Shown here: positions 34,055-45,410 of the stretch, piece after piece | Numbering within the stretch: position 1 is the first letter of the stretch | How the letters are laid out: each line of letters opens with the position of its first letter | NCBI GenBank assembly: GCA_036850595.1 | Contig: CM072152.1 | Span: 310,001 to 374,000 of the forward strand | Reading direction: 5' to 3' | Length of the DNA: 64,000 nt | From: Rhyacichthys aspro | Taxonomy: Eukaryota; Chordata; Actinopteri; Gobiiformes; Rhyacichthyidae | Notes under the pieces: generated by a model | What the model was told of the DNA's origin: nothing | Seen by the model: the letters and a program-made list of their open reading frames with translations, nothing else | The model's database searches: none | Program-made: the position numbers and the translations under genes

Positions 34055-35055
34055 TACACAATTTTGAATTAAGATTAATGAGTCTGTATAGTTCGATACT
34101 ACTTTGAAATGCAATTGAAAAATGAAATTGATGCTGTGCTTGTTTGGATTTGAAAGCAAACGTGTTTAAACAAAGTGAAGAAATAAGCAATAAATAAAAA
34201 AGAAGCAAATAACAAGCATAGAAATCGCATCAGACTGAGGCATCTTAGATTCGTGGATGCTAAAGAGCTTTGGACAGATGTAACAAAGAGACTTAATGTT
34301 TCTTTATTACAATGTTAAATAATAGTAACTGTGCTTTTTCTAACACTCAAACAAGTTTTTATTGAAACACTGAATAAAAAATTGCTTGTCAACGTAAAAC
34401 CATTCACAGTTGCTAAATTGGGATAAAATAAAAGGATTTCAGTGATGCAAAAGTAAGAAAAAAGCAAAAAAAAAACCAAAAGCTGAATCTTCGAGAAGAA
34501 CCGGATTTGATTGAGCATTAAAGCTTGGTAAAAGTTGTCTACTTGGTTTACAGTAACAGAGCCACTATTGGCTTGTTTGTTTGCTTTGTGATGAAAAAAG
34601 TAAACAATGATGTGAAACTTTTTAACTTAAATCATGTTGTCTACAGTTTAATTTCAAGTGGAAAAAATCGTTTTACAGTCATTGGCCATTAGTACATTGG
34701 TCTGTTTACTTCAAATGACTCAATTTACGGTGGCGCAAGCAAATAGCTCCTGCTAGCTTGGCATATGAGCTCAGCATTTTAGACAGAATCACACAAAATG
34801 CATTCTCCAAAGTGTCCAAAATATTCATAACACATTACCAAGGCTCTACAGATTTAGCAGTGTTGTTTCAGTGCCATTAGAAGGATATATAACCAACCTG
34901 AACAATAAAAGCAAAGAGGCAGGCGGGTTACGCATTTGCATCGCTTGGCTGCAGGGTTTATTCTGCAGCTCTGCCCTAATCCTTCTACCGATGTGCCATC
35001 TCTTGACACTCTGAGGTATTACAACCATAGCAAAACATAAAACAGGCATCTGGCT
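34055..35055. other. No gene recognised between the two MITEs
   Basis: AT-rich, with frames broken by stops. No retroviral motif is visible. Confidence 0.5.
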
Positions 35056-35057
35056 TA

Positions 35058-35545
35058 CCGCATTTTCCAGACTATAAGCCGCTACTTTTTTCCCACGCTT
35101 TGAACCATGCGGCTTACACAGAGATGCGGCTTTTCTATGCATTTTTCTTCAGCCCTCAGGGGGGCGCTCTAGCAGGAAGTGCAAAAACGAGACAGGCAGC
35201 GGAGACAGAAAGCGCCAGTTTTTATTCTTAGCACATGCAACCCAAGACGCACAACAGCAAAATACGGTAATATTTTTATACCCTCACCCCCTCATAATGG
35301 AAAACACACGAAGAAATTCCTATGATGCAGCTTTTAAGTTGAAGGCCATCGATCTGGCTATCCGTGAAGGAAATAGAGCGGCTGTACGTAAGCTTGGTGT
35401 AAATGAATCTATGGTGAGACGTTGGAGGCGGCACTTATTTCTCAGCCTGGATATCGGCGGCTTATAGTCCGGTACGGCTTATATGTGACAAAATATATAT
35501 TTCTTTAAAATTTTGTAGGTGCACCCTATAGTCCGTGAAATACGG
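35058..35545 (+). mobile_element. Pogo-like MITE with HTH remnant
   Basis: The left end CCGCATTTTCCAGACTATAAG and right end (reverse complement CCGTATTTCACGGACTATAG) are imperfect inverted repeats flanked by TA (35056-35057 and 35546-35547). Internal copies of GCGGCTTATA and GCGGCTTACA lie near the ends. It carries the start of a transposase gene followed directly by the right sub-terminal region, that is, a simple internal deletion of an autonomous pogo-type element. Confidence 0.85.
35297..35467 (+). CDS. Pogo-type transposase N-terminal HTH, truncated
   Basis: A 56-residue frame from the ATG at 35297. SYDAAFKLKAIDLAIREGN then AAVRKLGVNESMVRRWRR is a typical CENP-B-N/pogo helix-turn-helix. 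It then reads into the right end of the element (DIGGL, stop). It is intact as a DNA-binding domain but lacks the DDE catalytic domain. Such stubs could bind the inverted repeats, though expression is unknown. Confidence 0.75.
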   Translation: MENTRRNSYDAAFKLKAIDLAIREGNRAAVRKLGVNESMVRRWRRHLFLSLDIGGL

Positions 35546-35634
35546 TATTTTAGACACAAAATATTTATAAAAATAGTGGGGTGTCTGTTTTTAACAACTC
35601 TTTTAACATTTAAACGTCGTTTTAGCCTATTTCA

Positions 35635-35870
35635 ATACAATTTTATTTGTGTAGCCCAGTATCACAACAACAATTGCTTCAAAGGGCTTCACAAAACAGA
35701 CAGTAAAGTGCAAACAGGTAGAACAAAACAACATCCCCTGTCCTTAGACCCTCCATCAGGGCAAGGAAAAACTCAAAAAACCCAGGCGGGGAAAAAGAGA
35801 AACCTCAGGGAGAACCACAGAAGGAGGGATCCACTCCCAGAACTTTTATGGAGTTATTTGGGCACCCTGC
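35635..35870 (+). repeat. Teleost dispersed repeat (CTTAGACCCTC...GGAAAAACTC type)
   Basis: It contains the sequence run often seen in fish 3'-end repeats: ATTTTATTTGTGTAGC, CCTTAGACCCTCC, CAAGGAAAAACTC and GAGAACCACAGAAGGAGGGA. It is probably a SINE- or LINE-derived tail. It lies between the pogo MITE and the integrase remnant. Confidence 0.55.
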
Positions 35871-35939
35871 CAGATAACTCCATAAAAAGTTTTCAGCTCC
35901 TCCAAATGCATTTTTGTCTATTTTTATCACATGAACTTA

Positions 35940-36352
35940 TTAAAGTCTGTATCTATTTTATGAGCCTTGCACATAGTTTGGGACTAATGCCAGTTGAAAT
36001 AATGTATGGAAGACCATATGTACTCCCACAATTAAGACTGTTTCAAAGACCAGATGAAGAAAGAGACAAGACTTTAGCAGACTATATGACAAAGATGCTA
36101 ACAAAAAAAGAGGTCTCTTCTGTTAATTCTGTTCCAGGTGAAGCAGTGAAACCAGGAGAGGCTGGGGTTCGACCAATGTACTGGGTCCTGATCAAAACTG
36201 TCAAAAAGAAAAACTGGTCCAGTCCAAGGTGGGAGGGCCCTTATCAAGTCCTGCTCACCACCCCCAAAGCAGTTAAAATAGCTGAGAGAGCCACCTGGAT
36301 TCACCTGACTCACTGTAAAAAGGTACCTGTGTTGTCCAAAGTGACGAACTGA
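35940..36352 (+). pseudogene. Retroviral integrase C-terminal region
   Basis: The frame ending at the stop at 36350 carries, from about 35965, the end of the integrase core and the C-terminal domain of gammaretrovirus-like integrases. This includes the W-E-G-P-Y element near 36226-36240 and a basic region before the stop. The D,D-35-E core is absent. The frame upstream of about 35940 is unrelated repeat sequence read by chance, so the long open frame from 35519 is not one protein. Confidence 0.8.
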
Positions 36353-37910
36353 GAAGTCTGGGCTATAAAGGGGGTCTGATTCAAGCCTTAACAGGTCGTC
36401 TCAAACCCGGTGAAGAATTAAGATCCTAGTCACTTCGAGGGAAGACTGGGATGAGGGGGTCCCCTAGGAGACACACTAACATGGACTTCCTACTCACTCC
36501 CTGGAAACTATCAGACAAGATCTGTTGAAGCCAGAAAGCCTTGCCGAACATTGAAAACTCAGCAGGTGTCCTGTAGCTCCTTAAATATAACAAAATTTTG
36601 CCTCTTGATTATCAATTCTATATTCCGAGGACACCACTAACATATTTTTACTTTTCAGCTGATTTTAGAATTACACTGTTGCTATCACTACAAGCGGGCG
36701 TCATCTTGTTACCTTGTCCATTCACCCCACAGGGGGTTCTGATATTTGTGTTAATTTGTGCTCCTACTTATTGTGTTGCCTTTATTTTGGGTCTACAATA
36801 TTCTGCCTTGTTATTTTATTGAACCACCTATATCTGTCAATAATGCCAGCTTCAGCCTTGATACAAGCACACCAAATGTTACTAGAACTAAAAGGTAATT
36901 TGGATAAAACCATTCTCCAGATTCAAGAAAATCAGGCCGTGTCTAAACTTAAACCAATTTAAAATTTGCTTATTAATGAATAAAGACTTTTACCTTCTTG
37001 AACAAAAGACTTGATAAATGCGATAAACTTTACCTTTATCTCTCCTGTTAATGTTTTCTATGTGAATATTTGCACATACATCCTAAAGAAAGTTGTTTTA
37101 ACTGTGAATACATATGTACATTTTAAAGGACCACAATTATTGACCATAGAACCATTGTTTTATGTTTGAATGCATTGTGTTCTCTGAACCATATGTTGTT
37201 GATACATTTAGGTATAAATGAGTGTTTAATTGTGCCATAATATTTGAAGGTGGTAATATGAAGCCTTAGCATGAGATCATCAACAACCACCCTAGCTGGA
37301 CAAAGAAACTCTTCCCACTATTGTGGGGACACAGCTCTCTAAGTTCCAAAAAAAGAGTTGGCACCTCAGTCTTTTCAGTTTTGAGTTTTTCAGTGTTTAG
37401 TTCAAACTTCAATTTTTCAGGGCAACGCCCAAACCCTCATTTAAGTTTCATTTGCTATTTTTACTATTGAGAGTATTTTTCTTCAGTGTAGCCTACGTTC
37501 AAAGGGCGTGTTTTTAATCGATTTTTGGTTCAATTGCTCCTATATAAACTGTTTACAATTCTTCAAATAACGTTTTTCCAATTGGCATTGAGACTTAACT
37601 TTCTTTATGTCAGACTCTGGTTTAACTGTGCCCTAGGCAGAGAGTAAATTCTAGTTGATAAACGTCATCATTTCTCATTAATTTATGCTTAATTTTGTGG
37701 TTGTTTCACTTCATATACGGATCACTGTCTGGCTTAAGGACTCACGTTCAAAATCATATTAACCTTTTCCTCTTTGAGGTGGTGCCCCCGTTTCCCAATA
37801 TTCCACTTGTTTAATTTTTTGTTTGCTACATATTGTTGTGGGATTTGGTTTAGGTATTGATTGTATAATGATCCTTGCGTAGTATATTATTGAATATCTC
37901 TAAGATAATC
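36353..37910. other. Envelope-position region, no readable envelope
   Basis: Between integrase and polypurine tract. Short frames (36598-36822, hydrophobic; 36714-36962) are present, but none shows a convincing envelope arrangement. It is treated as decayed retroviral sequence. Confidence 0.45.
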
Positions 37911-38085
37911 AAAGGGGGTATTGTTAGGTTTTATGCACACTTACATTTCTATATGAACTTTGTATGACATTATTGTTCCTCTTGACCTCAGTAACGGGGG
38001 GTTTCCAAGACAGCTGCTCAAACCAAGACTGCTCACTGCTCTCTTCCTCAGCCATGCAGTTCAAAACAATCTACGCCCTACCTAC
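37911..38085 (+). repeat. Polypurine tract and partial 3' LTR
   Basis: AAAGGGGGTA at 37911-37920 is followed by the LTR start TGTTAGG at 37922. The LTR matches the 5' copy to about 38056 (CTCTTCCTCAGCCATG), then skips about 80 bp and matches only ACAATCTACGC. Its U5-side end is missing, so no target-site duplication can be read. Confidence 0.82.
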
Positions 38086-40150
38086 TTTTGAAATGCTTTG
38101 TTCCATATTTTGGTAATAGCATACAGTCAGGACAGTCAGGGCCATGCTGACTGCACCAGAAGAAGGGGGGCTGTCCAGGAACAGTAACACTTACTGATGA
38201 GAAACCAATGAGAAGATAATCAAGCCCAGCGATTAGAGGTATTTAGACGTACTGCAGTCACTTTTGAGAGAGCTCAAAATACAGACACTTTGTAACCCTG
38301 GGATATAGGGGCGACAGTGCTCCTTACAATAACGTCACACTTTTGTGATCCTTTATCATCAGGCTCATTTTGAGGTCGTTGGCAATGCTGTTAAAAATTG
38401 GCACCAGCACCGGGTGGCGACCAACAAGGGGCGATCATTGCTGCTTGCAGCTTTAATTTTTTATTCTTGTACTCAGTGGACTGAAAACTGGCTAACACAG
38501 TTAATACAAGTTAACGGATGGAAACTTATGGGTTTGACTGCTGTTCCATTGCGGATTGCCTGGAATGCGGCATAAGAACCTGTTTACACAAATGTTTTGT
38601 CTTTAGTTTTTGTTCGTAGATATTACTGGAATACTCTAGTTGATTGTTATGACATTTTCTCCAATCATTTAGCCAACATTAATCACTGACAATGATTAAT
38701 ATTTGTTATAACCTATATTGAAGCCTATTTATCATTACCAGTGTGTGTGTTGTCGGTCAATATGCAGTAAGCAGATAACCGCCCATGGTTGTTCATTTTT
38801 TGGCGAAATGACAGGCTGGTTCTCTCCGTTACGTGGGTAGTGAGCTGATAGACATTCGTTTCCAACGCTGGCAACATGGTATCAAACCACAATCGGGCCA
38901 AATAAGAAAGAAAGTATCAGCCTAAATACTCCATGCCTGTTTTGGTCCATTTAAGAAAACAAGTGATTCAGCCAACCTGGACCTCAGCCGACAGTGCCAG
39001 CGCTCAGCCAGAAGCAGGCCAATTGTGCAATGTGGGAAGCGGATAAATAACAAAACAGTTTAGACTTCTGCATGATACCTAAACATAATAGTTTCTTGTG
39101 AAAGATAGGTAAGGACTGTGTGGCTGGCATACCTGTTCTCTGCAAAGTTGTGTCTGGGCCAATTCGGCTATAGGTGGGGACACAACCCCAGGCAGATGAC
39201 TAAGGAGCCGAGGGTCATTTGTCTAATGACCCCTTTGTCAGAGCTTCCCACATCCAGGTGCAGTACATCTTACTAAATATTACCCTAAGATACACTGAAT
39301 TTAGTGTCTGAGTTAATAGGTAATGGACTACACCCGGATCACATCTGAGATCAATTTTAATCTTAAACACTAACTATAAACAAACTTAACAGATTCCCCT
39401 GTAGTTATTTATTCAGGATGGTGTGGCAGTCCTGTCCCTTTTTTTTTTATGTCTTCCACTGTTGTTTTCTCATAGCTGTAAACAATTCAACCAGTGTTGG
39501 AATGCAGGAAAACATAATATGATTGCATTTAAAACAGTATTACTATATGAAGTGTTCCTAAATTTTAATTAATTCATTACCTTCATGTTACTAACCAGTT
39601 TAACATTTGATAATTACTCACCTAACATACAAACGAATGCGTACGGACAGCTAATCCCACTACAAATGTTTACTTTATTTCTCATCGAGCTCTAGACAAG
39701 CAGATGTGATTTTTGTTACAATAAACGGTTAGACCTGTAAATTAGCATGAAATTAATATAACAAGGTAACCAATGAAAGAGGTGTGGCAGAGTTACAGTT
39801 AGCGGTTAAGCTGTGATAACAATTAAATTCTGGCTAATAGACAGAACATTTGTGTAATGGCTCGCGTTATCTAGTTGTCTAGCAAACAAGCCAATGTTAG
39901 TGTAACTCCAAAATGCATTAGCTGCTTTCTAAAGGCAGCTGATAAAGGAATTTGAAAAGCTAAGGCAGCTAATTTATCAGATTCATAAGTCTCAGGAGTC
40001 AGAATCATAATACAGTTAGGGTCTGAAGGTATTTAATCTATTCAAAACAGTAACTTATTTGCAGATGTTCCTTTAGCTGGCTTGCACCAACCCGTTTAAG
40101 AAGCACACTACTGTTATTTAGCATTAGTCAACTGAAAACAAAACATCACA
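38086..40150. other. No gene recognised
   Basis: About 2 kb without a legible coding region. A short open frame at 38345-38575 is unassigned. Confidence 0.5.
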
Positions 40151-40183
40151 ATATATTTTACACGGTCTGTAATGATGTCTTAC

Positions 40184-40421
40184 CTTTTGAATAAAAAGAA
40201 AGCCAACACTGGGTCTGTTTTATCCCCAAAGCAGATCTCACGGCCGACTCTGTTGTCTCACCTTCCCCCAGCGCCGGTAACACTACCGTTTGGCTCTTCC
40301 CCTCACTCAATAAGATGTTCTTTGTTTTTTTAATATTTGCGTGGAGTTTGTGTCGGTGTCCGGGTTGTGTTGCTGTGCTGGAGGCCATTTGGGGGTTTTG
40401 TGTCTGCAGAGTCCATTTCAA
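40184..40421 (-). other. Candidate first coding exon, unassigned
   Basis: On the minus strand, ATGs at 40421 and 40388 (MASSTATQPGH) open a frame through KTKNILLSEGKSQTVVLPAL and SAVRSALGIKQTQCWLSFY to a consensus donor AAAAG|GTAAGA at 40184. The sequence is GC- and CpG-richer than its surroundings. A TTAA-type element end lies 179 bp upstream of the first ATG (40601). I do not recognise the protein. The splice donor and codon-like composition support a real exon or an element-borne exon; no second exon was identified. Confidence 0.4.
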
Positions 40422-40581
40422 AACTAACCCGAGCTAATGTCACTACTGTCATGGCAGCTTTGCAGGGAAGTAGATAAGAGCGTGCTCTTGGTCACATGGT
40501 GTTGGACAATTAAGTTCACATTCTTTTCATCACATTATGAGCAACTCATATATGGGCAAAAAAAGCATTATTTCTTCTTAA

Positions 40582-40604
40582 AAAGTTACACATAGCTCCT
40601 TTAA
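40582..40604 (-). repeat. TTAA-type element end
   Basis: In reverse complement this reads TTAA then AGGAGCTATGTGTAACTTT. It is near-identical to the end at 11079-11100, which also sits just upstream of a first exon. No partner end was found. Confidence 0.55.
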
Positions 40605-41869
40605 TGTCTTTAGGTTTTAATACATCCCATCTGCTACTTGATTTTTATGTAATAATTTTCTTGTTTTCTTAGTTTAGTTTAGTAAAGAGCTTGTGTGGTA
40701 TACTGCAAAACCCAAAATATTTTTGCTTGATGTATAAGACTGACTTTCTGATTCTTGCGAGTATGTTATTATATTTATGTTTTGGAAAAAGTATTTACTT
40801 GTATAGTTCAACAGAAGGAGTACAGATATTTTGTGGGTATCGTGTAGAAATATTATGTCCTAGGCCAGTGATTTGAGAAGAGATAAAATGTTACCTCTTT
40901 TTATCGTGTTCTTCAAAGGCTACACCTCTCACTCTCTTTGTGTTGAGAGATAACACCTTGACTGGAAGCTGTGAAACAGCTTATCCTGGGCCCCTCCATG
41001 CCTTCTGATATCCCCGAAATCCTAATATTATTTCTCAAGGAACCTACCTTGCGTCCCACTGTGCCTTCCATGTTGGCACTGCTATCAGAGTGATTTGAAG
41101 CGCAATCCTGTAGTCAAAAATAGGTCCCGGTCCCGGCCTGTAGCTCCAGCGCCGCCTCCCCGTTCTGAGGATGAGCTCTTCCTCGAGTCTGGTCCCTTCC
41201 CTACAGAGGTTGCCGCCTCAGACGAAAGAGTTCGTAAAATTTCAAATTCATAAATTAATTTTTGAAAGCAGCACAGTTCTGCTCAATGTGGAACAATTAG
41301 AGCCAACAGAGTAATTAAAAAAATGAGGCAGCAATCTCTGCAGGGAACAAACCACACTCTCTCCTTTCTCCTCTCCTTTACTTTTGGCCCTCACTCCTCC
41401 ATCCTCCAAGCAAGAGCCTTTTTATTCCTGCATGTAAATAGTTGTATGTTTTTTGTATTAGTAGTTTTTTTGCATTGTAGTTTTAAATTTGTATTTTCAG
41501 ATTTTATTGACTATTTTTTATAAATAAATGTTTATAAAAAAAACCAACAAGGTTTTGGTGTGGTACTTTGTGCACAGCTTAGTAAATCATAATGTATATT
41601 GAGTACATTAAAACATTTATATTATGGAATAGTGATTTATGTGTAATAAGAATAGAGCAATGAGACAGTGATACTTTGGAGGCTGGCTCCAAGAAACAAA
41701 CATGAACACTACCATAAAACTATAACTGTAAATTTAAACAATGAAATGACAATATTTAGAGTTGTGTATGGAAAAAAAAAATCTATATTTACAAGAGAAG
41801 TTGAAAAAGATGGGATTATTTACAATATATACAGAATGTTGAACAAAAAAAAAGATTACTTACAAAAGA

Positions 41870-42735
41870 TTAACATCATTATTAACACATGATTAACACA
41901 TTCCCTGACTCGGATGGCCTCTTTGGCAGAGTTATTACAACCAGTGTTACAACCCGGCCCACTTGCACCATTCCCCTCACAGCAGGTGCCTCCGCAGATC
42001 TTCTCAAAATGTTGTGGAGAACACACATCGCCTTCACACACTTCTCCGCAACTTCAGAGTGGACGATACATCCGCCACTGTGAGGAGAGGATCCCGAAAG
42101 CGTTCTCCACCACCAGCCGGGCTCAGGAGAGGCGGTAGTTGAATACCCGCCTCTCTCTGGGAAGGATGCGACCAGGAAATGGCTTCATGAGGTTTTTCCT
42201 GAGGGGAAAGGCCTCATCTGCCACAAAGACATGGGGCTGGGGTCCTCTGTGGTCTGCTTTTGGAAGAGGATGGTCAGGCAGGAGATGGATGACCAAAGGC
42301 TGAGTTGGCCAGAGTCACCGTCACCGGTTGGCCAGAGTCAGAGCCACCGTCACTCGTCCGTCCATATCCCCCCACATCAATCACCCTGAAGCAATACTTT
42401 GCATCCACAACAGCAAGGAGCACTAAAGAAAAAGTTCCCTTGTAGTTGTGGAACTGGGATCCTGAGTGTGGGGGTGCTTTCAGGACGACATGCTTGCCAT
42501 CCAGTGCTCCACAGCAGAGTGGGAAGTTCCATCTCTCCTCGAAACCCTCAGCTATGGACCTCCATTCTTCGGTGGAGGGCACAGCCATAAACTCCTCCAC
42601 CAAGCAGTCCCAGATTGCAGTCACCACCTTGCAGACAGTGGAGACACCAACCCAGAAGCTGCTGGCGATGGTCCGGAATGAGTCTCCAGTGGCAAGATAT
42701 GTGAAAGAGAGAGAAGAAAAAACAAAAAACAAAAA
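41870..42735 (-). pseudogene. PIF/Harbinger transposase, catalytic half
   Basis: The minus-strand frame 42732-42274 carries LATGDSFRTIASSF, STEEWRSIAEGFEERWNFP, the catalytic-Asp block CGALDGKHVVLKAPP, SQFHNYKGTFSLVLLAVVD and GYGRTSDGG. This is the DDE_Tnp_4 order of HARBI1-like transposases. A short insertion or duplication near 42320 disturbs the frame. The C-terminal part (42240-41870) is readable only in shifted frames (VADEAFPLRKNLM, then the VVENAFGIL region and CVKAMCVLHN). The N-terminal exon is not found here. The acceptor before LATGD is weak. Confidence 0.85.
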
Positions 42736-42739
42736 AATT

Positions 42740-44025
42740 ATTATAAATGCATTTTGTCTGGGTACATCTTCATTTTTTACTGTTAAACAACCACAATATT
42801 ACTTTTGCTATAACACAAACTTGATAAAATTCCCTTAACCTTTATCTAGCATTATCTGAGATATGCTTGCTGCACTAGCAATTATTGCAAAATCCAAGAT
42901 AGTGGGTATAGGCTACTAAAACCACTAGCGAAAGCTATTTATTAATAATAAACTAATGCATAACTCAATTGAATATTGTTTTTTTGACATTTATTATTAT
43001 TCAATATTCTAATATTATTAATCAATGTCGTAATGTAGCAGTTACCCGCACAATACATTAGGATAGCATTTCTGTAATGCACATGAACAAATGCATTTTA
43101 TTCTATGTTGTGTAAAATGTCTGTGATGAAATAGAAGATGAAAGTCGAAATGGCAGGAGTCCAGTCTTTAACACGCACTGGTCAGGTTTGTCTGGATCAC
43201 CTCCTTCAGAAAACAATACACAGACAAGTGAAACACAATGTGAAATATAATTCAACAATGGCCCCAATTATACTGATTGGTTTATTCAAAGAATGTAATA
43301 ATATAGATCCAAATCAATCTTTTCGGTGATTATAGGATTACTGTATAAAACTTAAGCCTTTTTTTTTTTTGCCTTGAAATAGCGATAATAAGGTTTAAAT
43401 CTGCATGAGGGAGTAAAGCACTGAAGTACTGCATCATTAACCTCAATTTGTCTAATCACAAAATATTGAATTATGTGAAGAACAAATAAACTTAGTCTTA
43501 AGAGCATAATTCCAGTCAATATTATAAAACTAGTCTATTCACAGTAATGTCCTGGCTTTACATTAACTATTTATACAATTTGAATGTTACTTACCTAAAA
43601 GACTGTAGCCAAGCTTCTTGGACGGTCTGTCTATGAAGGGCATATAATACTACGGCAAAATAACTCAGTAGTTTTATGCAAGACTTCTCTGAGGAGCACA
43701 AAATGACTCTAACAACTAGCAGCTAGCGTTAGCACCATACAGACTAGCGGCCACCATGGCCCATGCAAAATGACATCCTGTCAGTCAAAGTAGCCACTCC
43801 CTTAATTAAGCACAACTGTAAAGTTGAATTTCATCTTTTGTACCAGGCTGTAAAAGGGTTTTTTACACTTGTAAAGTTGCCATTGGATTTTACAATATAA
43901 TTCTTCTTTTGGAGCCTGCCCTCTGGTGGACGGAGGTATATCACTGTATGGTGGTGCCCTAATGTGAGGACTCTTTATGAAGGCGTGTCTGAGAGGCTTG
44001 GTCTTGAGTCTCCTATAGAATTGGA
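42740..44025. other. No gene; probable dispersed repeat at 43590-43960
   Basis: The first part is AT-rich without genes. From about 43590, phrases such as AGCTAGCGTTAGCACCATAC and GCCCTCTGGTGGACGG resemble borders of fish non-autonomous repeats, but no termini could be paired. Confidence 0.4.
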
Positions 44026-44028
44026 ATA

Positions 44029-44647
44029 CAGTTGTCCCTGACTATAACGCGGTTCACCTTTCGTGGCCTCGCTGTTTCGCAGATTTTTTTTAGTGCAATT
44101 TTGCACGCTTTTTTTTTTTTTTACAGCGTATGAATGCACATTGTGTTCTGCGTCCTGATTGGCTAAGGGAGAACTCGCGCATTGTGTTCTGTGTCCTGAT
44201 TGGCTAAGAGACTGTAGACCATAATCAATAAATCTCCTCTGTGCCGTGTCTCTTGTACAGTACAGAATGCGTTCGGCTTGCCAAATTTACATAAATGTTC
44301 GATCACTAGCAGTGTGACTCTGAAGTGCTGTATGTTTGCAAGTTTTCTCCCTGACAAAACCCACAATGGCGACAAAACGTTCTGCACAGACAAAGGCACC
44401 TGCGGTCGCACCCAAAAGGCAGAGGAAGATGCTAAGGTTTGAACTTTGAGAGTGTTTAAACAAGAGAGAAATGTGAGAAAATGTTCATGTCTGTCTGAGA
44501 AAAGTGTATAAAGTGTGTGGTGAGGGGTTTTACAGCCTTAAAACATATATAATAATTGTAAAAAAAATAAAGCTGACTACTTCGCGGATTTCGCCTATTG
44601 CAGGTTATTTTTAGAACGCAACCCCCACGATAAACGAGGGACCACTG
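44029..44647. mobile_element. Tigger-type MITE, copy 2
   Basis: Left end CAGTTGTCCCTGACTATAACG and right end (reverse complement CAGTGGTCCCTCGTTTATCG), flanked by TA (44027-44028, 44648-44649). It is collinear with copy 1 at 33490-34052, including the duplicated GTCCTGATTGGCTAAG block, and has about 55 bp more near 44220-44275. It is inserted between repeats, away from the retrovirus. Confidence 0.92.
44366..44449 (+). CDS. Tigger transposase N-terminal stub, copy 2
   Basis: A 27-residue frame beginning MATKRSAQTKAPAVAP and ending in the same FEL-stop as copy 1. It differs from copy 1 at four residues, with the reading frame kept. See copy 1 for interpretation. Confidence 0.6.
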   Translation: MATKRSAQTKAPAVAPKRQRKMLRFEL

Positions 44648-44744
44648 TAATAAAGTAGTGCTGCAAAGATGGAAGGGTTTCTTGAACTTTCAGGTTTCTA
44701 AGTAAATTGAAATGCAAAAATTAAAACTGGTTAAACATATATTT

Positions 44745-45410
44745 ACTCTTTCTCGCAATTGTAAGAAAACTAATACTAACCACAGATGCCTAAGATAGAT
44801 ATGATATTTCTATTAACTCTAGCATTGAACAGTTACATTGTGTTGGTGAATTCATATTTAACAACACTGACAGTTGGGACAAGATACTTTGTTGAACTGG
44901 AAGCACCATAAAACAGCCAATAAACTGATATTTCTATACAGCTTACAGTTTATAATTAAGAGGATGTTTAATATTATAGATAGCTATATTATTACTATAG
45001 CTAGGTTAGTTTAGAGGGAGTTTTGACCAGTCTTGACAAATACAATAAACATAGATAACCTACAAGTGAAGTGGGAAAATATTAAAAGAATCGTAGATAT
45101 TCATGTAAAAGTTAAATTTACCTTAAGTTGAGCAGCAGCCAGAGGGCACCGCTAACACAGGGACAATAAATGAGCAGCAATGCTAAGTTTAGATCAGGTC
45201 ACGGTGGAATTTAGCCGCTATCATAGGACTCTGCAGAAGCAAGCTTCTGATTGCCTCAATAGTTACCATGCGAACATGCACTCAACCCTGCCTATATGCC
45301 CAAATTTGGGACTTCTGGCTACAAAATATCAACATGGCAACCCCCACAATGGTGCCTGAAAGAGCTTCAAACTCAAGGTGCGTAACGCAATGGGTGACAT
45401 CATACATGTC
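44745..45410 (-). repeat. Dispersed repeat, copy B
   Basis: Inverted copy of the repeat at 23915-24570. The match covers its full length with substitutions and small indels, so the family is moderately old. Confidence 0.75.

Larger units (their letters stand above)
30814..38085 (+). mobile_element. Degraded endogenous retrovirus (gammaretrovirus-like)
   Basis: In order: a 5' LTR (30814-31059), a tRNA-Pro primer binding site, a leader, a long stretch in which gag and most of pol are not recognisable, the integrase C-terminus (35940-36352), an env-like zone without a readable envelope, a polypurine tract, and a 3' LTR portion (37922-38085). Two pogo-type MITEs and a short repeat have inserted. 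The copy is old and non-coding. Family placement rests on the PBS and the integrase end only. Confidence 0.85.

Noticed and set aside
35519..36352. Long plus-strand open frame of 277 codons
   Set aside because: Only the last third or so is retroviral integrase C-terminus; the earlier part reads through a MITE border and a non-coding repeat by chance.
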